Source: Candidatus Gastranaerophilales bacterium (GTDB lineage: Bacteria; Cyanobacteriota; Vampirovibrionia; Gastranaerophilales; Gastranaerophilaceae). From it: a stretch of DNA of 64,000 nt. This document shows, in pieces, positions 14,533 to 23,107 of the stretch; positions within the stretch are counted from its first letter, which is position 1, and each line of letters opens with the position of its first letter. The DNA is taken from positions 26,476 through 90,475 of the forward strand of contig JAFYOU010000006.1 of assembly GCA_017560095.1 (NCBI GenBank), read 5' to 3'. The notes under the pieces were generated by a model. The model was not told where the DNA came from. It searched no databases and was given only the letters and a program-made list of their open reading frames with translations. Made by a program: the position numbers and the translations under genes.

Positions 14533-15273
14533 GACAAAATTAACCTTTCAAAACCTATCTAAATTAACACATAATTAGCTCCCAAATTTCAACTTATCTA
14601 TCAAAAATTTATCGTATATAGGCATAAACCTGCATTTATCTTGTTAAAAACTCAACTGAAACATCATCAAAAAAACTGTGCACTTTTGTAGAGAATCTGG
14701 CAATTCAATAGCGAATGTAATTGAAAGTCAATTGGCGAGAATGTTTGATTTGTTTGGATTTGAGGCTAACTTCCGTCAGTACCATAGCAACTTTTTTAGA
14801 TTTGCCACTTTTGCCGAATTTTTGCCAAAATTTTTGCCGTTTTTTCACTTATCCTTGTTGTGTTTTAGTGATTTTTGGTGTGTGTTTTGAATTTTCAAGA
14901 TTGCAAAAATATGCAAAAAATGTAATCCAAATGTAATTCAAATGTAATTGAAGAAAATTTACTTCCACAAGTCGGAAATGCTTTTAAAGCAATACTTTTA
15001 GCTTTTAAAAACATAATTTTTCAATTACATTCCTACATTCTTTTTATGTAATCGAAGCACAATGTAATTGAAGATTGTTCAATTATATAAATGGGGGGGA
15101 TTAAAACATTGCTATTATTTACTTTAAGATAGTTTTTAATAATTACATAAAGTTTTGACAATTCAACAAAATACATAAAAATGTATTTTTCAATTGTAAA
15201 ATTTATGTAACATTGCAAAAATAAACATCAAAAAAACAATTTTTAATGTTTTATTATAATGCAAGGAGTCAGC
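14533..15273. other. 740-nt non-coding gap with AATGTAATTGAA-type repeats
   Basis: I see no convincing gene. Short plus-strand frames at 14678-14936 are Phe/Cys-rich translations without start signals. The gap is instead rich in copies of AATGTAATTGAA in both orientations (near 14703, 14929, 14940, 15022 reversed, 15060) and a variant near 15046. The stretch 14700-14890 is less A+T-rich than its surroundings and may be remains of a lost gene. Confidence 0.5.
14918..14950 (+). repeat. Three tandem 11-bp repeats
   Basis: AAATGTAATCC, AAATGTAATTC and AAATGTAATTG follow one another without gaps (14918-14928, 14929-14939, 14940-14950). The 11-bp period places the sites close to one face of the helix, as for cooperative binding of a protein. 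Confidence 0.6.
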
Positions 15274-16695
15274 ATGGATATTACAAAATTATCATCAGCA
15301 AATCAAACTATATTAACAAATAAACAAAAAACCGAAGAAAACATTCAAGCCTCGCCGGAACAAAAGAAAAACGGCAAAAAGTTATTAGCGCTTAGTGTTG
15401 CTACAATTGCAACGGTTGTTGTTGCAACTCTTGCAATTAAGAAAAAAAGCACAAAAACCCTTAGCGATATCGATTTTAACAAAGGTATTGCAACTTTAAA
15501 GAAAAATGGCAAAAATTTCTCAGGCAAAATCAAAACAAAACTTCCAAATGGCGATAAAGTAACAATGAATTATGCTGATGGTATTCTGCAAAGTTCAATA
15601 AGAATAGGTTCAGAAAACACATCAAAAACTTTTTCAACTAACGAAAAAGGTGAAAAAATTGTTGAAATAATTAAAAACAGAAAAAGTGAAACAAAAAACA
15701 TTTCAGTTATCAGTGAACTTGTTAAAAAAGAACAAAACGAATTAAAAGAATTGCTAAGCAACAATAAAAAATTATCTTTTGAAGAATTTAAAAACAAAAC
15801 AGAACAATTTAAATACGTTAACAAAAACCAAAAAAATGAAATTGCAAATATTTTAAAACAAAAGCTAGATTATGAAGCTTCAATTAAAGCAGAGGCTTTA
15901 AAAAGAATCAGTGACGAAAAAAACACGCAAAAAATTGCAAATTATAATCAGCTTTTAATTAGTAAATCAATTAATAATAATCTATCTAATAAATCAGCGC
16001 AAGAAAGTGCTTCAATTATTGAAGAATTAAAACAACAAGAATTTAAGGCTGAAATTTCCGCAGAAGCACAACAAAGAATTGCACAACAAAATGCAATCAA
16101 ACTTGCGCAAGAAAAAGAAAATAAATATTTTGAATCATTAAAAACTCCATCAAAATTCGCACAGGAATCAGCTTTGACTATCGATGAATTAAAAAAACAA
16201 GAAGCACAATCATTATACAATAAACCCTTTAAAGAAATGCTCTCGAATAAAAACGCGCAAGAAAGTGCTCAAGTTTTTATTGTAGAAGAATTTAAAAACA
16301 AAGGACATATTTCAATTTCGGAACTAGAAAAAATTAAACATATACTTGAAGATGACGATGACATAGAAGAAATACAAGATTTTGCACTTCAAATAGCAAA
16401 TTCAAGAAGACTAAATGCGTTTAACCCTGCATACTACGGCTTTAGCACAGAAGGTAAGTTGCATGAGTTTCCGGACGGAACAAGTGCAATAGTACACGAA
16501 GGCCCAGGACTACTTGACGTAACATCAGATGGTAGATTATTAATAAAAGTATATGCCGATTGGTATCTTGAGTTGATAACAAAAGAGCAACCTGAGTCTA
16601 AAGATATAAAAAACGCGTGTAATATTGCAACAAATTATGGATATAACCAACATAGAACCGCTCAAAGTCAGGGCATACAAATGGTATATGCATAA
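15274..16695 (+). CDS. Orphan membrane-anchored repeat protein
   Basis: 473 aa, family not recognised. After ~40 polar residues there is one membrane helix (KLLALSVATIATVVVATLAI) followed by lysines. Residues ~75-150 form a beta-rich domain with KLPNGDKVTMNYADGILQ, resembling MORN/toxin-type repeat strands. The central part is a charged helical region with three related segments, SNKSAQESASIIEELKQQE, FAQESALTIDELKKQE and SNKNAQESAQVFIVEEFKN. The C-terminus is a small folded region (DGTSAIVHEGPGLLDV). ATG 15274 has AAGGAG at 7 nt; the in-frame ATG 15259 lies before it. It probably faces the periplasm or cell surface. It may be the first gene outside the accessory block. Confidence 0.6.
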   Translation: MDITKLSSANQTILTNKQKTEENIQASPEQKKNGKKLLALSVATIATVVVATLAIKKKSTKTLSDIDFNKGIATLKKNGKNFSGKIKTKLPNGDKVTMNYADGILQSSIRIGSENTSKTFSTNEKGEKIVEIIKNRKSETKNISVISELVKKEQNELKELLSNNKKLSFEEFKNKTEQFKYVNKNQKNEIANILKQKLDYEASIKAEALKRISDEKNTQKIANYNQLLISKSINNNLSNKSAQESASIIEELKQQEFKAEISAEAQQRIAQQNAIKLAQEKENKYFESLKTPSKFAQESALTIDELKKQEAQSLYNKPFKEMLSNKNAQESAQVFIVEEFKNKGHISISELEKIKHILEDDDDIEEIQDFALQIANSRRLNAFNPAYYGFSTEGKLHEFPDGTSAIVHEGPGLLDVTSDGRLLIKVYADWYLELITKEQPESKDIKNACNIATNYGYNQHRTAQSQGIQMVYA

Positions 16696-17059
16696 AGTTT
16701 TATATCTCTTTAAAATTAATTCTTACTAAATATGTCGCAATAAAATCATAATCTAAATCAATTTCAATTGTTTTATAAGCACTATTTTTGAATAACTTTC
16801 TGCCGCTATATAATAAATTCCGTTTGTCATTTAATACAAACAGGCAATAAGAATGAGTAAAGCGGAACAGGATAATGAGAAATTTTCAAACCATGTAAAA
16901 TTAAGTCTAACGAATTTTGATTCTGTAAGATAAAAATTATTAAACCTTCTTATATAATATATAAATTCTTAACCATATTTTGTTAAGTTTTATACAGACT
17001 TAAACCCTTGCTATGAAACCATTTGAAACATTTTATCAAACTGCAAGTGCAGTTGTAAC
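16696..17059. other. Non-coding gap before tRNA-Ser
   Basis: Nothing well supported. A 26-codon frame (16853-16933, MSKAEQDNEKFSNHV...) has only a weak ribosome binding site. A possible promoter (TTGAAT 16788-16793, TATAAT 16809-16814, 15-bp spacer) lies before it. Confidence 0.3.
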
Positions 17060-17080
17060 TTTTGTGCACTTCGCACAAAA
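17060..17080. terminator. Terminator-like hairpin
   Basis: TTTTGTGC (17060-17067), ACTTC, GCACAAAA (17073-17080), then TTTT. A perfect 8-bp stem, usable in either direction. Confidence 0.5.
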
Positions 17081-17094
17081 TTTTGACATAAAAT

Positions 17095-17123
17095 AAGGGC
17101 TTCAAGAAAACCTTGAAACCCTT
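17095..17123 (-). terminator. tRNA-Ser terminator
   Basis: On the minus strand AAGGGTTTCAAG pairs with CTTGAAGCCCTT around a GTTTT loop: 12 bp with one G-U. It starts 11 nt past the tRNA 3' end and is followed by ATTTTAT. Confidence 0.65.
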
Positions 17124-17133
17124 GATAAACTTC

Positions 17134-17221
17134 GGAAAAAGAGGGATTCGAACCCTCGAGGCAGATTACTCCACCTAACACCTTAGCAGGGTGCCGCCTT
17201 CAGCCACTCGGCCATTTTTCC
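17134..17221 (-). tRNA. tRNA-Ser (anticodon GCU)
   Basis: 88 nt on the minus strand with a long variable arm typical of tRNA-Ser. The acceptor stem is GGAAAAA/TTTTTCC, the anticodon loop reads CTGCTAA with anticodon GCT, and the T arm contains GGTTCGAATCC. CCA is not encoded. Its 3' end faces the accessory block to the left, a common arrangement when an element integrates into a tRNA gene. Confidence 0.95.
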
Positions 17222-17236
17222 ATTCGCTATTTCTAA

Positions 17237-17266
17237 ATTCTAACACAAGAACAAGTTATTTAGCAA
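17237..17266 (-). promoter_or_regulatory. Promoter of tRNA-Ser
   Basis: On the minus strand TTGCTA (17266-17261) and TAGAAT (17242-17237) are 18 bp apart, ending 15 nt before the tRNA. Confidence 0.5.
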
Positions 17267-17357
17267 GTTAATCTATAAATATAGAATTATACTATACTTG
17301 TAACACTTTAAAATACTTGTGCTATCTGGTTTTCAGGATTCATTCCCATGTAAAGAG

Positions 17358-17386
17358 TTGCAAAATTAATCTTTCTGTGCTATAGT
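17358..17386 (+). promoter_or_regulatory. Promoter of the transglycosylase gene
   Basis: TTGCAA (17358-17363), 17-bp spacer, TATAGT (17381-17386). This predicts a leader of ~70 nt that contains a hairpin: GGGAT (17400-17404) with ATCCC (17429-17433), and AATCTT/AAGATT inside. Confidence 0.6.
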
Positions 17387-17461
17387 AACAATCGAACTTG
17401 GGATTTGTAATCTTTAATAAGATTTTTTATCCCCGTCCAATACAAAAATGAGGATTATTTT

Positions 17462-17965
17462 ATGACGAAAAAGCTAGTCAAAACTATGTTAGTAGCTCTT
17501 TGCGTTGTCTTAATGGCTTCTAACACAGCGTTTGCTTCCCAATCGCCACAAGAAAATGCTAAAAAACTTATTGTTAAAACAGCTCAAAGATTAGGGGTTG
17601 ATCCCCATATAGCATTGAGCATAGCAAAGATTGAATCTAACTTTAATGCAAGCGCAAAAAGTCCAAGAGGTGCTATCGGTCTATTTCAATTAACACCTTC
17701 AACAGCTAAAAAACTTGGTGTTAACCCATACATCGTTAGTGAAAATATCGAAGGCGGACTTAAATACTACAAAATGCTATACAAAAAATATGGCTCAATT
17801 GATTTAGCCTTGGCTGCATACAACGCGGGCCCTGGTAATGTTGCAAAATACAATGGAATTCCTCCATTTGGTGCAACAAAATGTTTCATTAAAAATGTCA
17901 AAAAAGGCGCCAATGACTTTAGAGCGGATGAAACAACTCAAGCAATTATATCAGAAACTTTATAG
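17462..17965 (+). CDS. Secreted lytic transglycosylase (SLT domain)
   Basis: 167 aa. An N-terminal signal peptide of ~26 residues ends at AFA (MTKKLVKTMLVALCVVLM...). It is followed directly by an SLT-type lysozyme-like domain: SIAKIESNFNASAKSPRGAIG with the catalytic Glu in KIESNF (about residue 59), LFQLTP, then LALAAYNAGPGNVAKY. It cleaves the peptidoglycan glycan strand in the periplasm. It is small, a single-domain enzyme like those linked to pilus or secretion assembly or to septum remodelling. AGGATT precedes the ATG. It has its own promoter and terminator. Confidence 0.9.
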   Translation: MTKKLVKTMLVALCVVLMASNTAFASQSPQENAKKLIVKTAQRLGVDPHIALSIAKIESNFNASAKSPRGAIGLFQLTPSTAKKLGVNPYIVSENIEGGLKYYKMLYKKYGSIDLALAAYNAGPGNVAKYNGIPPFGATKCFIKNVKKGANDFRADETTQAIISETL

Positions 17966-17970
17966 CCAAA

Positions 17971-17999
17971 AATCCCCAGAAAAATCTGGGGATTTTTTA
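17971..17999 (+). terminator. Rho-independent terminator
   Basis: AATCCCCAGA (17971-17980), AAAA, TCTGGGGATT (17985-17994), TTTT. A 10-bp perfect stem just after the transglycosylase. The dprA -10-like box lies immediately downstream. Confidence 0.85.
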
Positions 18000-18014
18000 T
18001 GATAAACTGATTTT

Positions 18015-19136
18015 ATGAATCAAGCAAATTTAAACTCATTAAATATTGAAAAAATCAAATACTATGCAGCCTTTAGCTTTTTAACAATTAGACCTTTGTT
18101 AAAAACAAAACTCTTAGAATACTATAATTTTGATATTAAAAAAGCCTGGCTAGCAGATAAAAACGATTTATTGGCCTTTTGCAAACAAGAAGAAATGCCG
18201 TACCCTCGAGCCTTTGTCTCTCAAAGAGCAAAGCTTAATGTTGAAGAATGTTACAAGTTAGCTTTTGAAGATAAAGACGTTAAAATTTTAACAATTGAAG
18301 ATAAAAAATACCCGCCTCTTCTAAAAGAAATTCCAGATTATCCAATTTCTTTATATTATAAAGGCGACTTGGACAGTATTTCATATGACTGCAATTTGGC
18401 AATTGTTGGCTCAAGAAATGCGTCAGTTGAAGCAAAACTCGCACTCGACAAAATCCTTTCCGAATTCAAAGGAACAAATTTAACGGTTGTTTCTGGTCTT
18501 GCATATGGGATAGATGCACAAGCTCACAAATCTGCAATAAAAAACAATTTAAAAACAATAGGCGTTATTGGCTGCGGATTAGATACAACCTATCCAATTC
18601 AAAATAAATCTATATATGAAGACATAATTAATGGTGCAGGAGTTATTTTTAGCGAATATCCACTGAAAACTCCTCCAATGAGTCATAATTTCCCCCAAAG
18701 AAATAGAATTGTAGTAGGAATTTCAAAAGGCACTCTTGTTGGCGAAGCCCAAATGAAATCAGGAGCAATGATTAGTGCAAATTTAACTCTTGATTATAAC
18801 AGAGAACTTATGTGTATGCCTGGGAGCATCATAAATCCAAACACACAAGGGATATATCATTTAATTAAACAAGGCGCAGGAATTGCAATAAATGCACAAG
18901 ATATTTTAAATCACATGAATTGGGATATAATTTCTAAAGAAAAAGAAGAAATAAAATTAAATTTAAGTACTTCTCAAAAAAAAGTTTTAGATATAATATC
19001 TCTTGAAGCAAAATCTTTTGATGAGATAATTAACCATACTAATATAGATACATCAGAATTAATGATAACTCTTACGGAACTTGAGATCAAAGGGTTGATA
19101 CTTCAAGAAAATAGCAAATACTATAAATGCAGATAG
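18015..19136 (+). CDS. dprA: DNA processing protein DprA
   Basis: 373 aa. It has an N-terminal SAM-like region, a Rossmann-like DprA core with LAIVGSRNAS (about residues 130-139), VVSGLAYGIDAQAH (160-173), GVIGCGLDTTYP and FSEYPLKTPPMSHNFPQRNRI, and a C-terminal winged helix (TSQKKVLDIISLEAKSFDEI). DprA loads RecA on incoming single-stranded DNA during natural transformation. It is the first gene of dprA-topA-aroE. TAAACT ends exactly 6 nt before the ATG with no Shine-Dalgarno, so the mRNA is likely leaderless. Confidence 0.95.
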   Translation: MNQANLNSLNIEKIKYYAAFSFLTIRPLLKTKLLEYYNFDIKKAWLADKNDLLAFCKQEEMPYPRAFVSQRAKLNVEECYKLAFEDKDVKILTIEDKKYPPLLKEIPDYPISLYYKGDLDSISYDCNLAIVGSRNASVEAKLALDKILSEFKGTNLTVVSGLAYGIDAQAHKSAIKNNLKTIGVIGCGLDTTYPIQNKSIYEDIINGAGVIFSEYPLKTPPMSHNFPQRNRIVVGISKGTLVGEAQMKSGAMISANLTLDYNRELMCMPGSIINPNTQGIYHLIKQGAGIAINAQDILNHMNWDIISKEKEEIKLNLSTSQKKVLDIISLEAKSFDEIINHTNIDTSELMITLTELEIKGLILQENSKYYKCR

Positions 19137-19143
19137 GTTAATA

Positions 19144-21396
19144 ATGGCAAATAAAGAAGAAAAAACATTAGTTATAGTAGAGTCTCCTGCAAAATCTAAA
19201 ACCATAGGTAAAATTTTAGGGAGCAATTATCTAATTAAAGCTTCAATGGGACATGTTAGAGATTTAGCTTCCAAAGGACTTGGTTTTGATATAGAAAACA
19301 ATTTCAAACCAACTTTTGAAGTTATTCCTGAAAAGAAAAAAGTTATTACTGAATTAAATAAAATAGCAAAAACTGTTGACAGAATCTATCTGGCATCCGA
19401 CCCTGACCGCGAAGGAGAAGCTATTGCATGGCATGTTAAAGAATGCCTTAAATTCCCTGAAGATAAAATTTTTAGAATTGTTTTTAATGAAATCACACCA
19501 AATGCAATTAAAGAGGCAGTAGCAAATTATCATCAAATTGACATGTTAAAAGTTGAAGCACAAAAAACACGTCAAATTTTGGATAAACTTGTTGGTTTTA
19601 AAATATCTCCAATTCTTTGGGATACAATGAAAAACTATAAACTTTCAGCAGGCCGTGTTCAATCTGTAGCGTTAAAAATGATTTGCGAAAGAGAAGATGA
19701 AATTGAAGCATTCGTTCCGCAAGAATATTGGTCATTAGATGCAATTTTGACTAAGTTAAAAGCTGAATTTAAAGCCGAATTATCTCGTGTAATCAAAAAC
19801 GAAAAAGATGAAAAACTTGAAATTCATAACGAAGATGAAATAAAAGAAATCTTAAAAAATCTTGAAAATGCAAAATATGTTGTTTCAAAAATTACCCCAA
19901 GAGATACTCAAAGAAAACCTCAGCCTCCTTTTATAACTTCAACTTTACAGCGTGAAGCAAGTTCAAAATTGGGTTATGGTGTATCAAAAACCATGCAAAT
20001 AGCACAAAAGCTGTATGAAGGTATAGATTTAGGAGATGGTTCTGTTGGTTTAATTACATATATGAGAACAGATTCAACTCGTATATCGGATGATGCAACT
20101 GCAGCTGCAAAAGAATACATTACTTCTAATTTTGGTGCTAATTATTATCCTGAAAAACCAAATGTGTATGCTAAGAAAAAACAAAATACTCAAGATGCGC
20201 ATGAAGCAATTCGCCCATCATATATTGAAAAAACCCCTGAAAGCATCAAAAAATATTTAACTGCCGAGCAATACAAGTTATATAAATTAATTTGGGATAG
20301 ATTTGTTGCTTCTCAAATGACTAATGCTAAAGTTAAAAATTTAACTGTTGATATTACAGCCAATAAATATATTTTTAAAATGGGTTCATCAAAAGTTGTT
20401 TTTGATGGTTTTTCAAAGATTTATAACGACGAAGAAGATGTTGAAGTTAAAAAATTCCCAGATTTAAAAGTTGGAGATGAACTAGATTTAAAAGAATTAT
20501 TACCAGAGCAACACTTTACTCAACCTCCTGCAAGATTCTCTGAAGCAAGTCTTGTTAAACAACTTGAAGAATATGGGATTGGTCGCCCATCAACATATGC
20601 ACCAATTATTACAAAAATTCAGCAAAGAAATTACGTTGAAAAAATTGATAATAAATCCCTAAAACCAACTCCGCTAGGAAGAGCTGTTTGTAAACAATTA
20701 AATGAAAATTTTGTTGACATTATGGACTATAAATTTACTGCTAAAATGGAAGCAAGTCTCGATGATATCGCAGAAGACAAACAAGATAGCATTAAATTTT
20801 TAAATAACTTTTGGAAACCATTTTCAATTACACTAGATGCCGCTTCAAAAAACATGAAAAGAGTTGATATTGAATCAGATAAAACTTGTCCAAATTGCGG
20901 AAAACCGATGGTTGTAAAATTATCTAGATACGGCAAACAGTTTTTAGCATGTTCTGGATACCCAGAATGCAAAACCGCACTTCCAATGGAAGGTTCTGCT
21001 CCAGTTGAAGTTCCAGCAGACGAACCAACAGATAAAAAATGTGAAAAATGCAATGGCGATATGGTAATAAAAACAGGCCCATATGGGAAATATTACCAAT
21101 GCTTAAATGAAAAATGCAAAAAAAGATTCTCTATAGTAGAGTCATCTGGCGTTTCTTGCCCTGAATGCGAAAAAGCAGGAAGAATTGGCGAGCTTGTAAA
21201 AAGAAAATCGCGCTATGGAACATTTTTCTGGGGATGCTCCAAATATCCAGATTGCTCTTTTGCTCTTTGGGCAGAACCAAACGGAGAAAAGTGTCCGGAT
21301 TGCGGAAGTTTATTAGTTAAAAAATATTTAAAAAGAGGAAATAAAATCCAATGTTCATCTAAAACTTGCAAATATTCAAAAGATATGGAGGAGTAA
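19144..21396 (+). CDS. topA: DNA topoisomerase I
   Basis: 750 aa, bacterial type IA topoisomerase. The TOPRIM domain opens with LVIVESPAKSKTIGKIL and has ASDPDREGEAIAWH (about residues 80-93). The active-site Tyr is in SVGLITYMRTDSTR (about residue 305). GIGRPSTYAPI is conserved, and the C-terminus carries four Cys4 zinc ribbons (CPNCGKPM, CEKCNGDM, CPECEKAGRI, CPDCGSLL). It relaxes negative supercoils. It starts 7 nt after dprA, a common pairing, and its TAA overlaps the aroE ATG by one base. Confidence 0.97.
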   Translation: MANKEEKTLVIVESPAKSKTIGKILGSNYLIKASMGHVRDLASKGLGFDIENNFKPTFEVIPEKKKVITELNKIAKTVDRIYLASDPDREGEAIAWHVKECLKFPEDKIFRIVFNEITPNAIKEAVANYHQIDMLKVEAQKTRQILDKLVGFKISPILWDTMKNYKLSAGRVQSVALKMICEREDEIEAFVPQEYWSLDAILTKLKAEFKAELSRVIKNEKDEKLEIHNEDEIKEILKNLENAKYVVSKITPRDTQRKPQPPFITSTLQREASSKLGYGVSKTMQIAQKLYEGIDLGDGSVGLITYMRTDSTRISDDATAAAKEYITSNFGANYYPEKPNVYAKKKQNTQDAHEAIRPSYIEKTPESIKKYLTAEQYKLYKLIWDRFVASQMTNAKVKNLTVDITANKYIFKMGSSKVVFDGFSKIYNDEEDVEVKKFPDLKVGDELDLKELLPEQHFTQPPARFSEASLVKQLEEYGIGRPSTYAPIITKIQQRNYVEKIDNKSLKPTPLGRAVCKQLNENFVDIMDYKFTAKMEASLDDIAEDKQDSIKFLNNFWKPFSITLDAASKNMKRVDIESDKTCPNCGKPMVVKLSRYGKQFLACSGYPECKTALPMEGSAPVEVPADEPTDKKCEKCNGDMVIKTGPYGKYYQCLNEKCKKRFSIVESSGVSCPECEKAGRIGELVKRKSRYGTFFWGCSKYPDCSFALWAEPNGEKCPDCGSLLVKKYLKRGNKIQCSSKTCKYSKDMEE

Positions 21397-22244
21397 TGAA
21401 ATTAGCTTTAATTGGTTATCCTTTAGGTCATTCTTTAAGTCCAATTTTATACAAAGCAGCCTTTGAAGATTTGGGTATTGATGGAACATATGAAGTTCTT
21501 CCAACTGAAAGTGAAGATTTAATTTCAAGAATTAAATACTTACGCTCAAATAAATATTTTGGGTTCAATGTAACAATTCCACACAAAGTCCCACTAACAT
21601 TGTTTTTATCCAAATTTGATGAATATGTTAATATGACAGGTGCGGTTAATTGCGTAAAAATCAAAGAAGATTCAAGTTTATCAGGATACAACACGGATGT
21701 CTGGGGCTTTACACAAGCAATTGACGATGTTGATTTACAAGGTAAACATGCTGCCGTACTTGGAACAGGAGGAGCAGCAAGAGCAATCTGCGCAGGACTT
21801 TACACTAAAGGTATTGGTAAAATTGATATCTACACAAGAAATGTAATTGATTCAAAAGAAACAATAGACACACTAAGAAGCAGATTTGATAAAATTGAAA
21901 TTAATGCAATTCAATTAAGCTTAATGGAAACAATGGAAGATGTTGACATTTTGGTCAACACAACACCACTAGGGATGAAAAACTTTCAAGAAAATTCATC
22001 ACCCGTTGACGATAAACAAATTGAAAGCTTAAAAGAAGATGCTATCGTGTATGATATTGTCTACAATCCTTTAAGAACTCCATTGATTTCAAAAGCAATA
22101 AAGTACAACAAAAGACATGTTTGCGGAATAGATATGCTTGTTTTTCAAGCGCAAAGAGCAATGGAAATATGGTGCGGGAAAAAACCTGATGCAAAATTGA
22201 TGAAAATTAAAGCTCTTGAGGAATATATTATAAAAGAACGTTAA
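21396..22244 (+). CDS. aroE: Shikimate dehydrogenase
   Basis: 282 aa. The shikimate-binding N-terminal domain has IGYPLGHSLSP and FNVTIPHK with the catalytic Lys. The NADP domain has VLGTGGAARAICAGL (about residues 123-137), and the C-terminus DMLVFQAQRAMEIW is typical. It reduces 3-dehydroshikimate in aromatic amino-acid synthesis. ATG 21396 with GGAGG at 6 nt is used; an in-frame ATG at 21366 lies inside topA. Translationally coupled to topA (TAATG). aroA lies elsewhere in the window (51835). Confidence 0.95.
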   Translation: MKLALIGYPLGHSLSPILYKAAFEDLGIDGTYEVLPTESEDLISRIKYLRSNKYFGFNVTIPHKVPLTLFLSKFDEYVNMTGAVNCVKIKEDSSLSGYNTDVWGFTQAIDDVDLQGKHAAVLGTGGAARAICAGLYTKGIGKIDIYTRNVIDSKETIDTLRSRFDKIEINAIQLSLMETMEDVDILVNTTPLGMKNFQENSSPVDDKQIESLKEDAIVYDIVYNPLRTPLISKAIKYNKRHVCGIDMLVFQAQRAMEIWCGKKPDAKLMKIKALEEYIIKER

Positions 22245-22358
22245 TTTTTGTAATTTAAATATATGATTTTTTGTAACATTATTGCCTTGAATTAAATTTT
22301 ATAGTTTAATTAACTAGGATATACATATTAATAGTACGTACGGATTTATAGAGTAAAA

Positions 22359-23027
22359 ATGATTAGTGAATCAATAAAACAACAAAAGAAAAAAGGTTTT
22401 ACCCTTGCGGAAGCACTGGTAACCCTAGTAATTATCGGGGTTATTGCAGCACTTACAATTCCTGCAATTTTGGTTAACACAGAGCAACATGAATACAAAT
22501 CAGCTCTTAAAAAAGCATTATCTGCGCTCAACCAAGTTATTGAGCTAAACGTAGCACTTGAAGGTTATGGGCCACTGGAAGCTGGCTATATGAATAAACC
22601 AACAGTAGAAGATAGCTTATTTGAAATGTTTAGAAACCGTATGAACGTAATCTCAACCTCTCCAAGATACAATTGGGGAAACACAACGAATTATGCTTTC
22701 TTTACAGCTGATGGTATGAGATATGAGTTCCCAACAAGTCCAAACCAAGGTATGAATGGTACATTTTCTATTACAAATGGGAAATGTGCAACACCAGATG
22801 GAAAAATTCAAGACGACCTTGGTGTTACATACAATAAACCTTGTTTGATTATTGTTGATGTAAATGGTCAAAGAAGACCAAATCCACGTAAAACAAGAGG
22901 TTCGTATAAAGTGCCTGGTGCAGGCGGTAGATCTAAAATTCTAGATGTATTCCCAATTATTGTTACCGATAAAAACGCATATCCTTTTGGTGTCGTAGGT
23001 CAACGTGCAATGTTCCAACACGACTAA
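22359..23027 (+). CDS. Type IV pilin-like protein (prepilin N-terminus)
   Basis: 222 aa. The class III signal KKKGFTLAEALVTLVIIGVI (residues ~8-27) has the prepilin peptidase G-F cut site, the conserved Glu at +5 and a ~20-residue hydrophobic helix. The rest is a globular domain with two cysteines (KCATPDG, KPCLIIVDVNG), a likely disulfide, and no other family I can name. It probably assembles as a major or minor pilin or pseudopilin; pilT lies at 37691. A weak -10-like TATAGA sits 6 nt before the ATG, with no clear ribosome binding site. Confidence 0.85.
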   Translation: MISESIKQQKKKGFTLAEALVTLVIIGVIAALTIPAILVNTEQHEYKSALKKALSALNQVIELNVALEGYGPLEAGYMNKPTVEDSLFEMFRNRMNVISTSPRYNWGNTTNYAFFTADGMRYEFPTSPNQGMNGTFSITNGKCATPDGKIQDDLGVTYNKPCLIIVDVNGQRRPNPRKTRGSYKVPGAGGRSKILDVFPIIVTDKNAYPFGVVGQRAMFQHD

Positions 23028-23042
23028 CATAAAGATTATATT

Positions 23043-23073
23043 AAAAAAGCTCTGCTAACCGCAGAGCTTTTTT
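23043..23073 (+). terminator. Strong rho-independent terminator
   Basis: AAAAAAGCTCTGC (23043-23055), TAACC, GCAGAGCTTTTTT (23061-23073): 13 bp perfect, with T tract on plus and A tract on minus, so it probably serves both the pilin gene and the convergent hisS. Confidence 0.9.
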
Positions 23074-23107
23074 AATATGTATTAATACATAACCATAACA
23101 AAATTCA

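Noticed and set aside
14678-14936. Two overlapping plus-strand ORFs of 70-71 aa
   Set aside because: No ribosome binding site, biased Phe/Cys composition and no known similarity; more likely open by chance.
14918-14950. 11-bp tandem repeats as a CRISPR or minisatellite in a gene
   Set aside because: No spacers, only three units, and no supported reading frame across them.
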